Source: JACCTU01 sp963848525 (GTDB lineage Bacteria > Actinomycetota > Thermoleophilia > Gaiellales > Gaiellaceae). From it: a DNA stretch of 64,000 bases. Positions 43,951 to 55,241 of the stretch are shown piece after piece. Positions within the stretch are counted from its first letter, which is position 1, and every line of letters begins with the position of its first letter. A program made the translations under genes and the position numbers. Location: positions 682,001-746,000 of the forward strand of contig CAWKDZ010000005.1 in assembly GCA_963848525.1 (NCBI GenBank). The letters are read 5' to 3'. The notes under the pieces were generated by a model, which saw only the letters and a list, made by a program, of their open reading frames with translations, was not told where the DNA came from and did no database searches.

Positions 43951-44493
43951 GTGCCCGTCACGACGTGGTACCTCGAGATGACCGACCCCGGCGCGCTCGC
44001 CGCCGCCCCGCCGGCCGACCCCGAGCTCGAGATCCGGCGCGCCGAGCTGCCCTCCCCTGAGCTCTCGCACGCGCTCTACGCGGGCGTCGGCAGCCGCTGG
44101 CTGTGGACCGACCGGCTGGACTGGAGCTGGGCGCGCTGGCACGAGCATCTCGCGCGCGAGGAGGTCGAGACCTGGGTCGCGTGGGTCCGCGGCACGCCGG
44201 CCGGCTACGCCGAGATCGAGCATGCGGGCGACGCCGTCGAGCTCGTCTCGTTCGGGCTGCTGCCGGCGTTCTTCGGCCGCGGCTACGGGCCGCGGCTGCT
44301 CGACGCCGTCGTGCGGCGCGCGTGGGAGCGCGGCCCGCGGCGGGTGTGGCTGCACACGTGCTCGCTCGATGGCCCGGCAGCGCTGCGCACCTACCGCGCG
44401 CGCGGCTTCGAGGTGTACGACGAGCGCACCGGCACGCGCGAGCGTGCCCGGACGCCGCCCGAGCTCGTGGCCCGGGCCGGCGCAAGCGCCTAG
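43951..44493 (+). CDS. GNAT-family N-acetyltransferase
   Basis: The start GTG 43951 gives a 180-residue protein that opens VTTWYLEMTDPGALA. Acetyl-CoA-binding motif A is seen as VELVSFGLLPAFFGRGYGPR and motif B as CSLDGPAALRTYRARGFEVY, the usual GNAT pattern. The N-terminal part, WLWTDRLDWSWARWHEHL, is tryptophan-rich and is conserved in a subgroup common in proteobacteria and actinobacteria. Substrate unknown. It is divergent from the giant repeat protein (58 bases apart) and converges on the acVLRF1 gene with a four-base overlap. Confidence 0.85.
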   Translation: MPVTTWYLEMTDPGALAAAPPADPELEIRRAELPSPELSHALYAGVGSRWLWTDRLDWSWARWHEHLAREEVETWVAWVRGTPAGYAEIEHAGDAVELVSFGLLPAFFGRGYGPRLLDAVVRRAWERGPRRVWLHTCSLDGPAALRTYRARGFEVYDERTGTRERARTPPELVARAGASA

Positions 44494-45113
44494 CGCGGAC
44501 GAACCGTCGTAGCCAGGAACGCCTCAGGCGTCGCCCGCAGGACGGTGAGCCGCGGGTCGGGCACGTCGAGGACGCGGTCGGCCGCCAGCGGCGCGAGCCA
44601 GCGCAGGCGCGGGTCCTCGAGCACGGTCGCGAGCGCGCGGCGGTCGCCGCCGAGGACGATCGCCTCGATGTCGCGGCGGTGCGGCACGAGCACGCCGGCA
44701 GCCGTCGTCGCCGCGGCGTCGAGCGCGACGCGCGCCTGACCCTCGCGGCGGCGCTCGAAGCGGCGCTGGCTCGAGCCGCCCTTGCGATGACGCCCGTGGA
44801 CGTTGCGGCTGCCGACCTTCGACGCCACGAGCCGGCGGCCCGCGAACACGCCCGCGGCGTGCCCGCCGAGGCGCACGAGCACGACGCCGACCACGCGCTC
44901 GCGCCGGACGTGCTCGAGCAGCGGCCCGGGCGCGAACCCGTCGTGCACCGCGGTGGGCAGCGGCGGGAACGGCGGGTCGCAGTCGACGGCGGCGCCGTCC
45001 GCGCCGAAGAACGTCACCCGCCCGGCGCGGACCTCGGTGCGCTCGACGGGCGCGTGCTCGGCGACCCAGCGGTCGAGCCAGCGCTCCAGCCGCTCCGGTG
45101 GGAGCTCGTACAC
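44490..45113 (-). CDS. acVLRF1-type peptidyl-tRNA hydrolase
   Basis: The protein of about 207 residues has the Vms1-like release-factor fold: after an N-terminal segment (YELPPERLERWLDRW) comes VVLVRLGGHAAGVFAGRRLV and the signature GRHRKGGSSQRRFERRREGQ, which matches the catalytic GSQ-type loop (here GSSQ) of actinobacterial VLRF1. These proteins release peptides from tRNA on stalled ribosomal 60S/50S complexes in ribosome quality control. The frame also has ATG 45137 which overlaps the divergent aldo/keto reductase ATG, but GTG 45113 fits the family start better. Confidence 0.8.
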   Translation of the reverse strand: MYELPPERLERWLDRWVAEHAPVERTEVRAGRVTFFGADGAAVDCDPPFPPLPTAVHDGFAPGPLLEHVRRERVVGVVLVRLGGHAAGVFAGRRLVASKVGSRNVHGRHRKGGSSQRRFERRREGQARVALDAAATTAAGVLVPHRRDIEAIVLGGDRRALATVLEDPRLRWLAPLAADRVLDVPDPRLTVLRATPEAFLATTVRPR

Positions 45114-45135
45114 GGCGGCTAGGGTACGGCGCCTC

Positions 45136-46163
45136 ATGACCTACCTCGCCGCCGAGAACCGCTACGACGCTCATGCCCTACCGCCGCTGCGGGCGCTCCG
45201 GCCTGCACCTGCCCGCCGTGTCGCTCGGCCTGTGGCACAACTTCGGCGACGACGCGCCGCTCGCCAGACCCAGCGCGCCGTGCTGCGCCGGGCGTTCGAC
45301 CTCGGGGTCACGCACTTCGACCTCGCGAACAACTACGGCCCGCCGTACGGCTCGGCAGAGGTCAACTTCGGGCGGGTCATGCGGGAGGATCTCGCGCCGT
45401 ACCGCGACGAGCTGATCATCTCGACCAAGGCCGGCTACGACATGTGGCCCGGCCCGTACGGCGACCATGGCTCGCGCAAGTACCTGCTGGCGAGCCTCGA
45501 CCAGAGCCTGCAGCGGATGGGGCTCGACTACGTCGACATCTTCTACTCGCACCGGTTCGACCCCGACACGCCGCTCGAGGAGACGCTCGGCGCGCTCGAC
45601 ACCGCGGTCCGCCAGGGCAAGGCGCTGTACGCGGGCATCTCGTCCTACTCGGGCGCCCGCACGGCGGAGGCGGTGGGGATCCTGCGCGAGCTGGGCACGC
45701 CGCTGCTCATCCACCAGCCGTCCTACTCGCTGCTCAACCGCTGGATCGAGGAGGACCTGCTCGACGTCCTCGGTCGCGAGGGCGTGGGCGCATCGTCTTC
45801 TCGCCGCTCGCCCAGGGCATGCTCACCGGCAAGTACCTCGGCGGCGTCCCGGAGGACTCGCGAGTGTCGCGCGGCGGCGCCCTCAGCGAGGACATGCTCA
45901 CCGACGAGGCGCTCGCGCACGTGCGGGCGCTGAACGAGATCGCGTCCCGGCGCGGCCAGTCGCTCGCGCAGATGGCGATCGCGTGGACGCTGCGCGACCC
46001 GCGCGTGACCTCCGCGCTGATCGGCGCGCGCACGGTGGACCAGCTCGAGGACAGCCTCGGCGCGCTGCGGGCGCTCGACTTCTCCGACGAGGAGCTGGCG
46101 GAGATCGACGGCCACGCGGTCGAGGCCGGCATCAACCTCTGGAAGGCGTCCAGCGACGGCTAA
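45136..46163 (+). CDS. aldo/keto reductase, YghZ-like, frameshifted
   Basis: The protein reads MTYLAAENRYDA, (shift at about 45170) MPYRRCGRSGLHLPAVSLGL, (shift at about 45272) TQRAVLRRAFDLGVTHFDLA, NNYGPPYGSAEVNFGRVM and, after another shift at about 45792, IVFSPLAQGMLTGKYLGG. This is the pattern of YghZ-type reductases (L-glyceraldehyde 3-phosphate or methylglyoxal reductase), with the catalytic Asp-Tyr-Lys-His in place (Lys in STKAGYD, His in FYSHRF). At 45170 adding GC (gacgcgctcatg) restores the frame. I treat it as one gene ending at 46163; two bases overlap the convergent cupin stop. Confidence 0.78.
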
Positions 46164-46683
46164 GGCGGCCAGCTGAACCGCGTCGGGGTCGCGGCGGGTC
46201 GCCGACGTACGCCTCGCGCGACGTGGTCGTCTCCTCCTGCACCGACGCGCCGTGGCGGTCCGCGACCTCGCTGACGGGATACAGCAGGCCGGGGCGCAGG
46301 CGGGTGCCGACCATGAGGATCGCGCACGGCCCGTCGCCGGCGCCGACGAAGATGTGCCGCGTGCCGCGCGGGCAGTGCACGAAGTCCCACGCCTTCAGGC
46401 GGCGCTCCTGCTCCTCGACGATCGCGATGCACTCGCCGAGCAGGACGAGGAAGTCCTCCTGGTTGTCCTCCTCGTGGTAGCGGCCGTTGGCCTGGCCCGG
46501 CTGCAGCACGTGGACGCCGATGCCGTAGTCCTCGAACGACTCCGGCGGCTCGAGGTCGGTCCAGACGCCGAGCTTCTCGCTGCCGCGGGCGCGCGCCTGG
46601 GCGAGGTTGACCACGAACCAGCCGCGGGCGGCGGGAGCGAGCCCGTGGCCGTCGTCCTCGAGCTGCGCCTCCGGAGCCGTCAT
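46160..46683 (-). CDS. cupin-domain protein
   Basis: From ATG 46683 the product has about 175 residues with a single cupin barrel: VLQPGQANGRYHEEDNQEDF, with metal-type His/Glu, then LVLLGECIAIVEEQERRLKA and FVHCPRGTRHIFVGAGD. Known relatives bind a metal and handle small acids or sugars. The reading frame seems to shift near 46197, where the natural ending would be TPTRFSWPP at 46160; without the shift it runs to 46132. It is convergent with the YghZ-like gene. Confidence 0.78.
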
Positions 46684-46756
46684 GCCGCGAGGCTATCGGG
46701 AGGCGGTCGATCCTGGACCGGCGGGCCATGGCCGGTGCAGCGGTCGCTGCGATTCG

Positions 46757-46924
46757 ATGGCGAGCATGGAGAAGCGCCCCACGATCAGGCCGCCCGAGCA
46801 CCGCACGTACCCGCGCGGCAGAGCCGCCCCGGTGAAACCGGAAACGCAGGCCCGCGGCTCGCGCTGGCAGCGCGCGGTCCCGCCCGACCGCTCGTTCCCC
46901 CGCGTGCCCGCTCGTCAGACGTAG
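46757..46924 (+). CDS. small basic hypothetical protein
   Basis: A 55-codon frame beginning MASMEKRPTIRPPEHRTYPR occupies most of the 231-base gap between the cupin gene and the next aldo/keto reductase. It is very basic and proline-rich and overlaps the reductase 3' end by ten bases. I see no recognised motif or strong ribosome-binding site. Confidence 0.3.
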   Translation: MASMEKRPTIRPPEHRTYPRGRAAPVKPETQARGSRWQRAVPPDRSFPRVPARQT

Positions 46925-47964
46925 GGGCCGAGCAGGGCCAGGTCGGCGGGACCGAGCCGGTCGGCGGCCGTCTTGGCCTGATGCCAGTGCGGGTAGATCA
47001 GCGGCGGCCGGCTCAGCTCCTCGAGCCGGTCGAACTCGCCGTCGGAAAGCTCGAGCTCGGCGGCCGCGAGGTTGTCGGCGAGCTGCTCGTCGGTGCGCGC
47101 CCCGACGATCAGCGACGTGATGCCGGGCCGGCGCAGCAGCCAGGCGAGCGCCACCTGAGCGGCGGAGACGCCGTGGCCCTCGCCGATCTCGACCAGCGCG
47201 TCGACGACGTCGTAGAGCTGCTCGCGATCGCGCACCGGCGGCTCGTTCCAGTCGCTCAGCTGGCGTGATCCCTCCGGGCCGTCCTGGTCGCGCCGGTACT
47301 TGCCGGACAGCAGGCCGCCGGCGAGCGGGCTCCAGACGAGGATGCCGACGCCCTGGTCGACGGCGATCGGGACGAGCTCGTACTCGGCGTCGCGGGCCTG
47401 CAGCGAGTAGTAGATCTGCTGGGTGACGAAGCGCTGGTAGCCGTGGCGGTCGGCCACGCCGAGCGCCTTCATCAGCTGCCAGCCCGAGTAGTTCGACGCC
47501 CCGACGTAGCGGACCTTGCCGCTGCGCACCAGCGAGTCGAGCGCCTCCATCGTCTCCTCGAGCGGCGTCTGCCCGTCCCACTCGTGCACCTGGTAGAGGT
47601 CGATGTGATCGGTCCCGAGGCGCCGCAGGCTGGCCTCGCACTCGGCGATCAGGTGGTGGCGGGAGAGGCCGGCGTCGTTCGGGCCGTCGCCCATCGGCAT
47701 GCGCGCCTTGGTGGCGAGCAGGAGCCGGTCGCGGCGGCCGTCGATCGCCTTGCCGAGGATCTCCTCGGACAGCCCGCCCGAGTAGACGTTGGCGGTGTCG
47801 ACGAAGTTGATCCCGTGGTCGAGGCAGAGGTCGAGCTGGCGGCGCGCGCCGTCGACGTCGGTCGAGCCCACGCTGGCGAAGTTGTCGCGCCCGCCGAAGG
47901 TCATCGTCCCGAGGGTGAGCGCCGAGACGCGCAGGCCCGAGGCGCCGAGCTGTCGGTAGTCCAT
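46915..47964 (-). CDS. aldo/keto reductase
   Basis: This 349-residue NADPH-dependent reductase is complete. It has MDYRQLGASGLRVSALTLGT, the catalytic Asp and Tyr in FVDTANVYSGG, Lys in LLATKARMPMG and His in LYQVHEWD, and the NADPH-binding end LIVGARTDEQLADNL. It belongs to the same broad group as Tas or YajO-like enzymes. No frameshift is seen. It is divergent from a small conserved gene. The physiological substrate is not evident. Confidence 0.9.
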   Translation of the reverse strand: MDYRQLGASGLRVSALTLGTMTFGGRDNFASVGSTDVDGARRQLDLCLDHGINFVDTANVYSGGLSEEILGKAIDGRRDRLLLATKARMPMGDGPNDAGLSRHHLIAECEASLRRLGTDHIDLYQVHEWDGQTPLEETMEALDSLVRSGKVRYVGASNYSGWQLMKALGVADRHGYQRFVTQQIYYSLQARDAEYELVPIAVDQGVGILVWSPLAGGLLSGKYRRDQDGPEGSRQLSDWNEPPVRDREQLYDVVDALVEIGEGHGVSAAQVALAWLLRRPGITSLIVGARTDEQLADNLAAAELELSDGEFDRLEELSRPPLIYPHWHQAKTAADRLGPADLALLGPYV

Positions 47965-47988
47965 CGCGCGAGGTTACCCTCCGCACCG

Positions 47989-48246
47989 ATGCCTCAGCCG
48001 AGCCGCCTCCCGAGCGCCCGCGAGATCCCGTGGGCGGAGCTGCGCCGCCGCGCCTCTCTCGTATACCTCTGGCTCCAGGCCGGGTGGGACGAGCTGTCGG
48101 CGGACGATCGGCGCGAGGTCGCGCGGCTGCTTCGAAAGTCCCGTGGACGGCCGCAGAACCTCACACGCGACGAGGCGCGGAAGCTCGGCCGCCTCGCCGG
48201 CCGGGCGGCGAGCGCGGGTGCTCGCCGCCGGCGCCGGTCGAGATAG
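47989..48246 (+). CDS. small conserved basic protein
   Basis: An 85-residue protein from ATG 47989 with EIPWAELRRRASLVYLWLQA and REVARLLRKSRGRPQNLTRD, ending in a very basic tail. The pattern suggests a small helical protein that may bind nucleic acid. I recall similar short proteins in actinobacteria but no function. It is divergent from the aldo/keto reductase. Confidence 0.6.
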   Translation: MPQPSRLPSAREIPWAELRRRASLVYLWLQAGWDELSADDRREVARLLRKSRGRPQNLTRDEARKLGRLAGRAASAGARRRRRSR

Positions 48247-48353
48247 CGCACCCATGGGGTGCGGCTTCCCGCTCCCCAAGAGTGGTGCTGCTCGCGGGCA
48301 CTTCACGTGCTCGCCGCATCATTTCGAGGGGCCTCAGAGTCGACACTAGTCGC

Positions 48354-48461
48354 ATGCTTCTCCCCGCCAACACCTCCCAGCGTGATCTCGTCCGCCTCGC
48401 CCTGCTGATGTGCGGCGAGCGGCCCAGCGCCAAGCACCGTCCGGCCGCCAAGGGCCTCTAG
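48354..48461 (+). CDS. 35-residue conserved-looking microprotein
   Basis: A frame starting at ATG 48354, MLLPANTSQRDLVRLALLMC and ending HRPAAKGL, lies six bases before the GTG of the next gene. Its close coupling suggests that it is a leader or partner of that gene. No family is recognised. The 107 bases before it show no other gene. Confidence 0.4.
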   Translation: MLLPANTSQRDLVRLALLMCGERPSAKHRPAAKGL

Positions 48462-48467
48462 CACCCA

Positions 48468-48896
48468 GTGTCCGCCTGGATCGAGCTCGAGGCCGAGCGC
48501 GCCTTCGCCGCCGCCGCGCGGGCTCGCCGGCGCGCCGTTCTCGTGGCTCGGCTTCGGCGCCAGTGCCACGGGCCGCTCGCCGTCGACGACCAGCCGCTGC
48601 GGCGGCGGTCCGGCGTGGGCCCCAGCCGAGGCATCCGCGAGATCCCGGTCGAGGCGATCTGCGCCACGACGGAGCCCAACCGCGCCGCGCAGTTCGACCG
48701 CGACTTCCGTCCGTCGCCGGTCACCCGCTGCCGCTGGCTGCGCATCTTCCAGGCCGAGGAGCGCGGCACGCCGCTGCCGCCGGTCTCGGTCGTCCGCGTC
48801 GGCGACCACTACGCGCTGCGCGACGGCCATCATCGCGTCTCCGTCGCCCGCGCTCGCGGCGCGGTGACGATCCGCGCGGTCGTCGAGACCGCGTAG
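48468..48896 (+). CDS. ParB-like nuclease-fold protein
   Basis: The 142-residue protein begins at GTG 48468. Its C-terminal half contains VRVGDHYALRDGHHRVSVAR and ARGAVTI, the core of the ParB/sulfiredoxin-like fold (the D-G-x-H-R motif). It has no helix-turn-helix, so it is not a chromosome-segregation ParB. The N-terminal half is basic and arginine-rich. Single-domain ParB-like proteins occur as nucleases or CTPases of unclear role. It directly follows a 35-residue frame and converges on the serine hydrolase gene. Confidence 0.65.
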   Translation: MSAWIELEAERAFAAAARARRRAVLVARLRRQCHGPLAVDDQPLRRRSGVGPSRGIREIPVEAICATTEPNRAAQFDRDFRPSPVTRCRWLRIFQAEERGTPLPPVSVVRVGDHYALRDGHHRVSVARARGAVTIRAVVETA

Positions 48897-48903
48897 CCCG
48901 GGA

Positions 48904-49713
48904 TCAGCCGCTGAGCAGGCGGCGGGCGACGCCCTCGACGGTCGCCACCCCGTACTCGAACGACGGGCTGCCGCGCGTGAGGATCGCGATCGCCTCGCGC
49001 CGGCCGCGGCCCTCGACCAGCGCGACCTGGTGCACGACGTCCGCGCGCCAGCCGCCCTTGAACCACACCGGCAGGCCCGCCCGGCGCGCGACCGCCGCGA
49101 TCCCCCAGCGCTGCCACGAGACGATCGAGGACAGCAGCGACCGCGCCAGCCGGCGGTGCCGCCTCGGCACCACGCGGTCGAGCCTCAGGAAGAGCCGCGC
49201 CTGGTCGGCCGCGGTGACCCGCGCGTTCGCCCAGTAGCCCGTGCCGAAGTGCGTCATGCGGGCCGCGCGCGCGACGTCCGCGAGCCCGGCGGCGCCCACG
49301 CGGCCGTAGACGAAGTCGGCGGCGTCGTTGTCCGAGGCCGTGACCATCGTGCGCAGCGTCGCGAGCGTGAGGGAGTCAGGCTTGCGTTCGCGCCGCAGCA
49401 CGGCGATCAGCAGCATCGCCTTCGACACGCTGGCGGACGGCATCCGCAGGTGGTAGGCGCTCCCGCGCAGGCGCCGCCGGTCGTCGAGCACCGCGAACGC
49501 CACCTCGCCGCTTCGCCGGGCGGCCCAGCGCCGCGCCCGCCGTACGGCGGCATTGGTCGTCAGCGGCGGCGCCGGCGCGGTCCCCACGTCGAGTGCCACC
49601 GGAAGCGGCCGGCTCGCCACCGCCTCCCGCACCGGCTCGGGGCTGCCGCGCAGCAGGTCCGGCGCCGCGATGGCGAGCAGGACTGCGGCGAACAGCGCGA
49701 CGCGGCGACCCAT
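48904..49713 (-). CDS. exported class A beta-lactamase-like serine hydrolase
   Basis: The 269-residue protein has a signal peptide (1-22). It keeps three hallmarks of penicillin-recognising enzymes: Ser95-x-x-Lys98 (SVSK), Ser127-Asp-Asn129 (SDN) and Lys219-Gly-Gly (KGG, usually KTG). The Glu166 of true class A beta-lactamases, needed for hydrolysis, is not obvious; the omega-loop region reads RVTAADQARLFL. It may therefore be a peptidase or a carboxypeptidase-like enzyme and not a resistance enzyme. It is convergent with the ParB-like gene. Confidence 0.82.
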   Translation of the reverse strand: MGRRVALFAAVLLAIAAPDLLRGSPEPVREAVASRPLPVALDVGTAPAPPLTTNAAVRRARRWAARRSGEVAFAVLDDRRRLRGSAYHLRMPSASVSKAMLLIAVLRRERKPDSLTLATLRTMVTASDNDAADFVYGRVGAAGLADVARAARMTHFGTGYWANARVTAADQARLFLRLDRVVPRRHRRLARSLLSSIVSWQRWGIAAVARRAGLPVWFKGGWRADVVHQVALVEGRGRREAIAILTRGSPSFEYGVATVEGVARRLLSG

Positions 49714-49750
49714 CGCGGGCAGCCTATGCGCCCTGGAGGCGGCGGGTGGC

Positions 49751-50704
49751 TCAGGCAGCCGCCGGGCGGAGCGCAGCGATCGCCCGCATGTCCTCGTCGC
49801 TCAGCGGGCCGGCGGCCTCGGCTGCCAGGCACTCGTCGAGCTCCTCGCGGTTCTTGACGCCGAGCACGACGGTCGCGAGACCCGGTGCGGTGAGCGCCCA
49901 GCGGTGCGCGAGGACGGCGGCCGGCTCGCCGCGCTCGGCCGCGAAGCGGCGGAACGGCGCGGCGGCCTCGAAGTCGCGCGCCGCCGGATGGTCCGGCTCC
50001 AGCGGGCGGTCGAGGGCGTCGGCGAGCGATCCCGCGGCGACCACGCGGATCGCCATCACGGGCACCCCAGCGCGCTCGGCGGCAGCGATCACGCGCGCGT
50101 TGTCGGGCTGCCCGTGCTCGCCCCACAGCCACATGTCCCCGCTGAAGTCGAGCGCGTTGGCCACGCACTGGATCCCGTAGGGCGCCTCGTCGTCGCCGAG
50201 CACGTCCACGTGCACGTCGGGATCGCCGGCGCACGTCAGGCCCCAGCCGCCGATCAGCCCTTCGTCGCGCATGCGCACGAGCTCCGGCCGGACGACGTCG
50301 CGGAAGTGGCCGGCGGTCATCGTGCCCTCATGGTGCAGGTGATCGGGCCTCAGCTGCGAGTGCAGGATGAAGAGGTCCACACGCGGAAGCCGTAGCCGCT
50401 CGAGGCTGGCCGCCAGCCCGGCCCGCATGCGCTCGGCCACATCGCCGTCGCCGGGATGGATCTTGGTCGTGACGAGCACCCCGTCGGGCACCGCTCCGCC
50501 AAGCGCCTCGCCCACCACCAGCTCCGCCTCGCCCGGGCCGTAGGTGGGCGCGAGGTCGAGCATCGTGATCCCGCCGTCGAGCGCGGCGCGCACGGTGGCG
50601 ACCGCCTCGGCGCGATCCACCTCGCCCCACACGTTCCCGATCCCGCCGCCGCCGAGCGTCAGCGCGCTCACTTGGCCCAGCCGTCCGAAAGCTCTCGTCT
50701 CCAT
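49751..50704 (-). CDS. aldo/keto reductase
   Basis: The 317-residue protein begins METRAFGRLGQVSALTLGGG. It has the reductase core: MLDLAPTYGPGEAELVVGEA with Asp and Tyr, VTTKIHPGDG with Lys, and FILHSQLR with His. The cofactor-binding region ends with VVLGVKNREELDECLA. It is the fourth reductase of this family in the window. A short palindrome lies 36 bases upstream. Its substrate is unknown. Confidence 0.88.
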   Translation of the reverse strand: METRAFGRLGQVSALTLGGGGIGNVWGEVDRAEAVATVRAALDGGITMLDLAPTYGPGEAELVVGEALGGAVPDGVLVTTKIHPGDGDVAERMRAGLAASLERLRLPRVDLFILHSQLRPDHLHHEGTMTAGHFRDVVRPELVRMRDEGLIGGWGLTCAGDPDVHVDVLGDDEAPYGIQCVANALDFSGDMWLWGEHGQPDNARVIAAAERAGVPVMAIRVVAAGSLADALDRPLEPDHPAARDFEAAAPFRRFAAERGEPAAVLAHRWALTAPGLATVVLGVKNREELDECLAAEAAGPLSDEDMRAIAALRPAAA

Positions 50705-50740
50705 GCCGTACAGGATGGCCGCCCGCAGCGCTGGCTTCCA

Positions 50741-50755
50741 TCACCGTTCCGGTGA
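50741..50755. promoter_or_regulatory. inverted repeat TCACCG-TTC-CGGTGA
   Basis: A perfect six-base inverted repeat with a three-base centre lies in the 100-base gap between the aldo/keto reductase start (50704) and the cupin stop (50805). It could be the operator of the reductase gene or the end of the cupin transcript; there is no T run. Confidence 0.35.
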
Positions 50756-50804
50756 GCCTATGCGGCGTGCTGATACGGCTGGTACAGCGCCACGCTCGCC
50801 CGCC

Positions 50805-51344
50805 TCAGCGCCGTGCTGTGATCCCGAGCACGCGCCCGTCGTCGAGCTCCCACGCGAGGTCGCCATCGCCGTTGATCGAGACGTGCAGGCCGGGCACCGT
50901 GGCCTGCTCGAGCGGCGCGGCCACGATCGCCTCGGCGGCGGGCAGGCCGCCGTCCGCGGGCGGGTCGAAGTTGTCGAAGTCGCTGACGCCGCGCAGGTAG
51001 TCGGCGAAGCCCGCGTCCGGGGTGTGGAAGTTGAGCCACGACACCTCGGCATCGCTCTCGTTGCGGAACGCGTGCACGACGTTCGGGGGCACGGCGACGA
51101 AGCTGCCCGCGCCGAGCGTGACGGGCTCGCCGCGCGGCCCGAGGAAGAACGTGAGCTCGCCGCTGAGCACGAAGAACGCGTCGACGTGCTCGCGGTGGAT
51201 GTGAAGCTCGGTCCCGGCCTCGCCCGGCGCGTGGTGCGACCAGGTCACGGTCAGCTCCGGGCGCTGCGAGAGGATCACGAGCCGGCGCCGCTCACGGTCG
51301 GTGATCTTCTCGCCCGCGCTCACATCGAGGGTGATGGCGGTCAT
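50805..51344 (-). CDS. cupin-2 domain protein
   Basis: From ATG 51344 this is a 179-residue protein. The cupin barrel has the metal-binding motif EAGTELHIHREHVDAFFVLS (His-x-His, His) and the second motif VAVPPNVVHAFRNES. The C-terminal 70 residues, FDNFDPPADGGLPAAEAIVA and beyond, form an extra part. It is divergent from a membrane protein gene 23 bases away. Function unknown. Confidence 0.83.
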   Translation of the reverse strand: MTAITLDVSAGEKITDRERRRLVILSQRPELTVTWSHHAPGEAGTELHIHREHVDAFFVLSGELTFFLGPRGEPVTLGAGSFVAVPPNVVHAFRNESDAEVSWLNFHTPDAGFADYLRGVSDFDNFDPPADGGLPAAEAIVAAPLEQATVPGLHVSINGDGDLAWELDDGRVLGITARR

Positions 51345-51367
51345 GTGCGCGATTATCCGCCCCGCGA

Positions 51368-51972
51368 ATGCGCGCGGCACTGCTCCCCGTCCCGCCCGAC
51401 CGCCGCGCGCGCCGCGGCGCCCAGCTCATGGTGGGCCTGGTGCTGTTCGGCGTCACGATCGCGATGATGGTGCTCAGCGGGCTCGGGCTCGCGCCGTGGG
51501 ACGTGCTCCACCAGGGTCTGTCGCGCACGTTCGGGCTCGGGATCGGCACCTGGTCGGTGCTGATCAGCTTCGTCGTGCTGCTCGGCTGGTGGCCGCTGCG
51601 CGAGCGGCTCGGGATCGGCACTCTGGCGAACGCGATCGTCGTCGGGGTCGTGATCGACCTCATGCTGTGGCTCTTCGATCCGCCGTCCGCGCTGTGGGCG
51701 CGGATCGCGCTCCTGGTCGGTGGCGTGGCCGGCAACGGCGTCGCGACCGGCCTCTACATCGGCGCCGGCCTCGGCCCGGGAGCGCGCGACGGGCTCAGCA
51801 CCGGCATCGCCGCCCGCGGGCACTCGCTGCGCGTGGTGCGCACGGCCGTCGAGGCGGCCGTGCTCGTCACCGGCTTCGCGCTCGGGGGCACCGTCGGCGC
51901 CGGAACCGTGCTCTACGCGCTGGCGATCGGCCCGATCAGCCACCGCACGATCCCGGCGCTAGGTGTGCGCAG

Positions 51973-51988
<16 letters not shown>
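51368..51988 (+). CDS. YczE/YitT-type integral membrane protein
   Basis: This 206-residue protein has about five transmembrane segments. The opening LMVGLVLFGVTIAMMVLSGL and GLAPWDVLHQGLSRTFGL match the YczE (YyaS/YitT-like) family, as does the later GAGLGPGARDGLSTGIAARG. The family has no settled function. The gene is divergent from the cupin gene and overlaps the 3' end of the convergent UvrA-like gene by 16 bases. Confidence 0.82.
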
Positions 51989-54354
<2,366 letters not shown>

Positions 54355-54356
54355 GC

Positions 54357-54767
54357 TCAGCGCACCTCGAAGATGCGGATCATGTTGCCGGCGGGATCGC
54401 GGAAGGCACAGTCGCGCACGCCCCACGGCTGGTCGGTCGGCTCCTGGACGACCTCGGCGTCCTTCGCCTGCAGCTGCTCGAAGGTGCCGTCGAGATCGGC
54501 GGTGGCCAGGTTGACGCCGGCGTAGGTGCCCTTGGCCATCATCGCGGCGATGGTACGGCGCTCGTCGTCGGTGATCCCGGGGTCGGCCGCCGGCGGGTGC
54601 AGCACGAGGGCCGTGTCGGGCTGGCCGGCGGGGCCGACCGTGATCCAGTGCAGCCCCTCGTACTCGACGTCGTTGCGCACCTCGAAGCCGAGGGTGTCGC
54701 GGTAGAAGGCCAGGGACGCCTCCGGGTCCTCGTGCGGGAGGAAGGTCTGGTGGATGGTGATGTCCAT
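54357..54767 (-). CDS. VOC-family protein
   Basis: The 136-residue single-domain protein opens MDITIHQTFLPHEDPEASLA with FYRDTLGFEVRNDVEYEG and ends DPAGNMIRIFEV, the usual VOC motifs including the final Glu. It ends two bases before the UvrA-like start, which suggests an operon. It may bind or modify the same compound that the UvrA paralog deals with. An AraC-type regulator gene precedes it by 10 bases. Confidence 0.83.
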   Translation of the reverse strand: MDITIHQTFLPHEDPEASLAFYRDTLGFEVRNDVEYEGLHWITVGPAGQPDTALVLHPPAADPGITDDERRTIAAMMAKGTYAGVNLATADLDGTFEQLQAKDAEVVQEPTDQPWGVRDCAFRDPAGNMIRIFEVR

Positions 54768-54777
54768 GGCGAGCACG

Positions 54778-55212
<435 letters not shown>

Positions 55213-55241
55213 GTACGAGATCGTGGCACGTCGCGCCGGAG

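Noticed and set aside
48904..49713. Calling the serine hydrolase a beta-lactamase resistance gene
   Set aside because: SxxK, SDN and KGG are present, but I could not find the Glu166 equivalent needed for class A hydrolysis, so only the fold is claimed.
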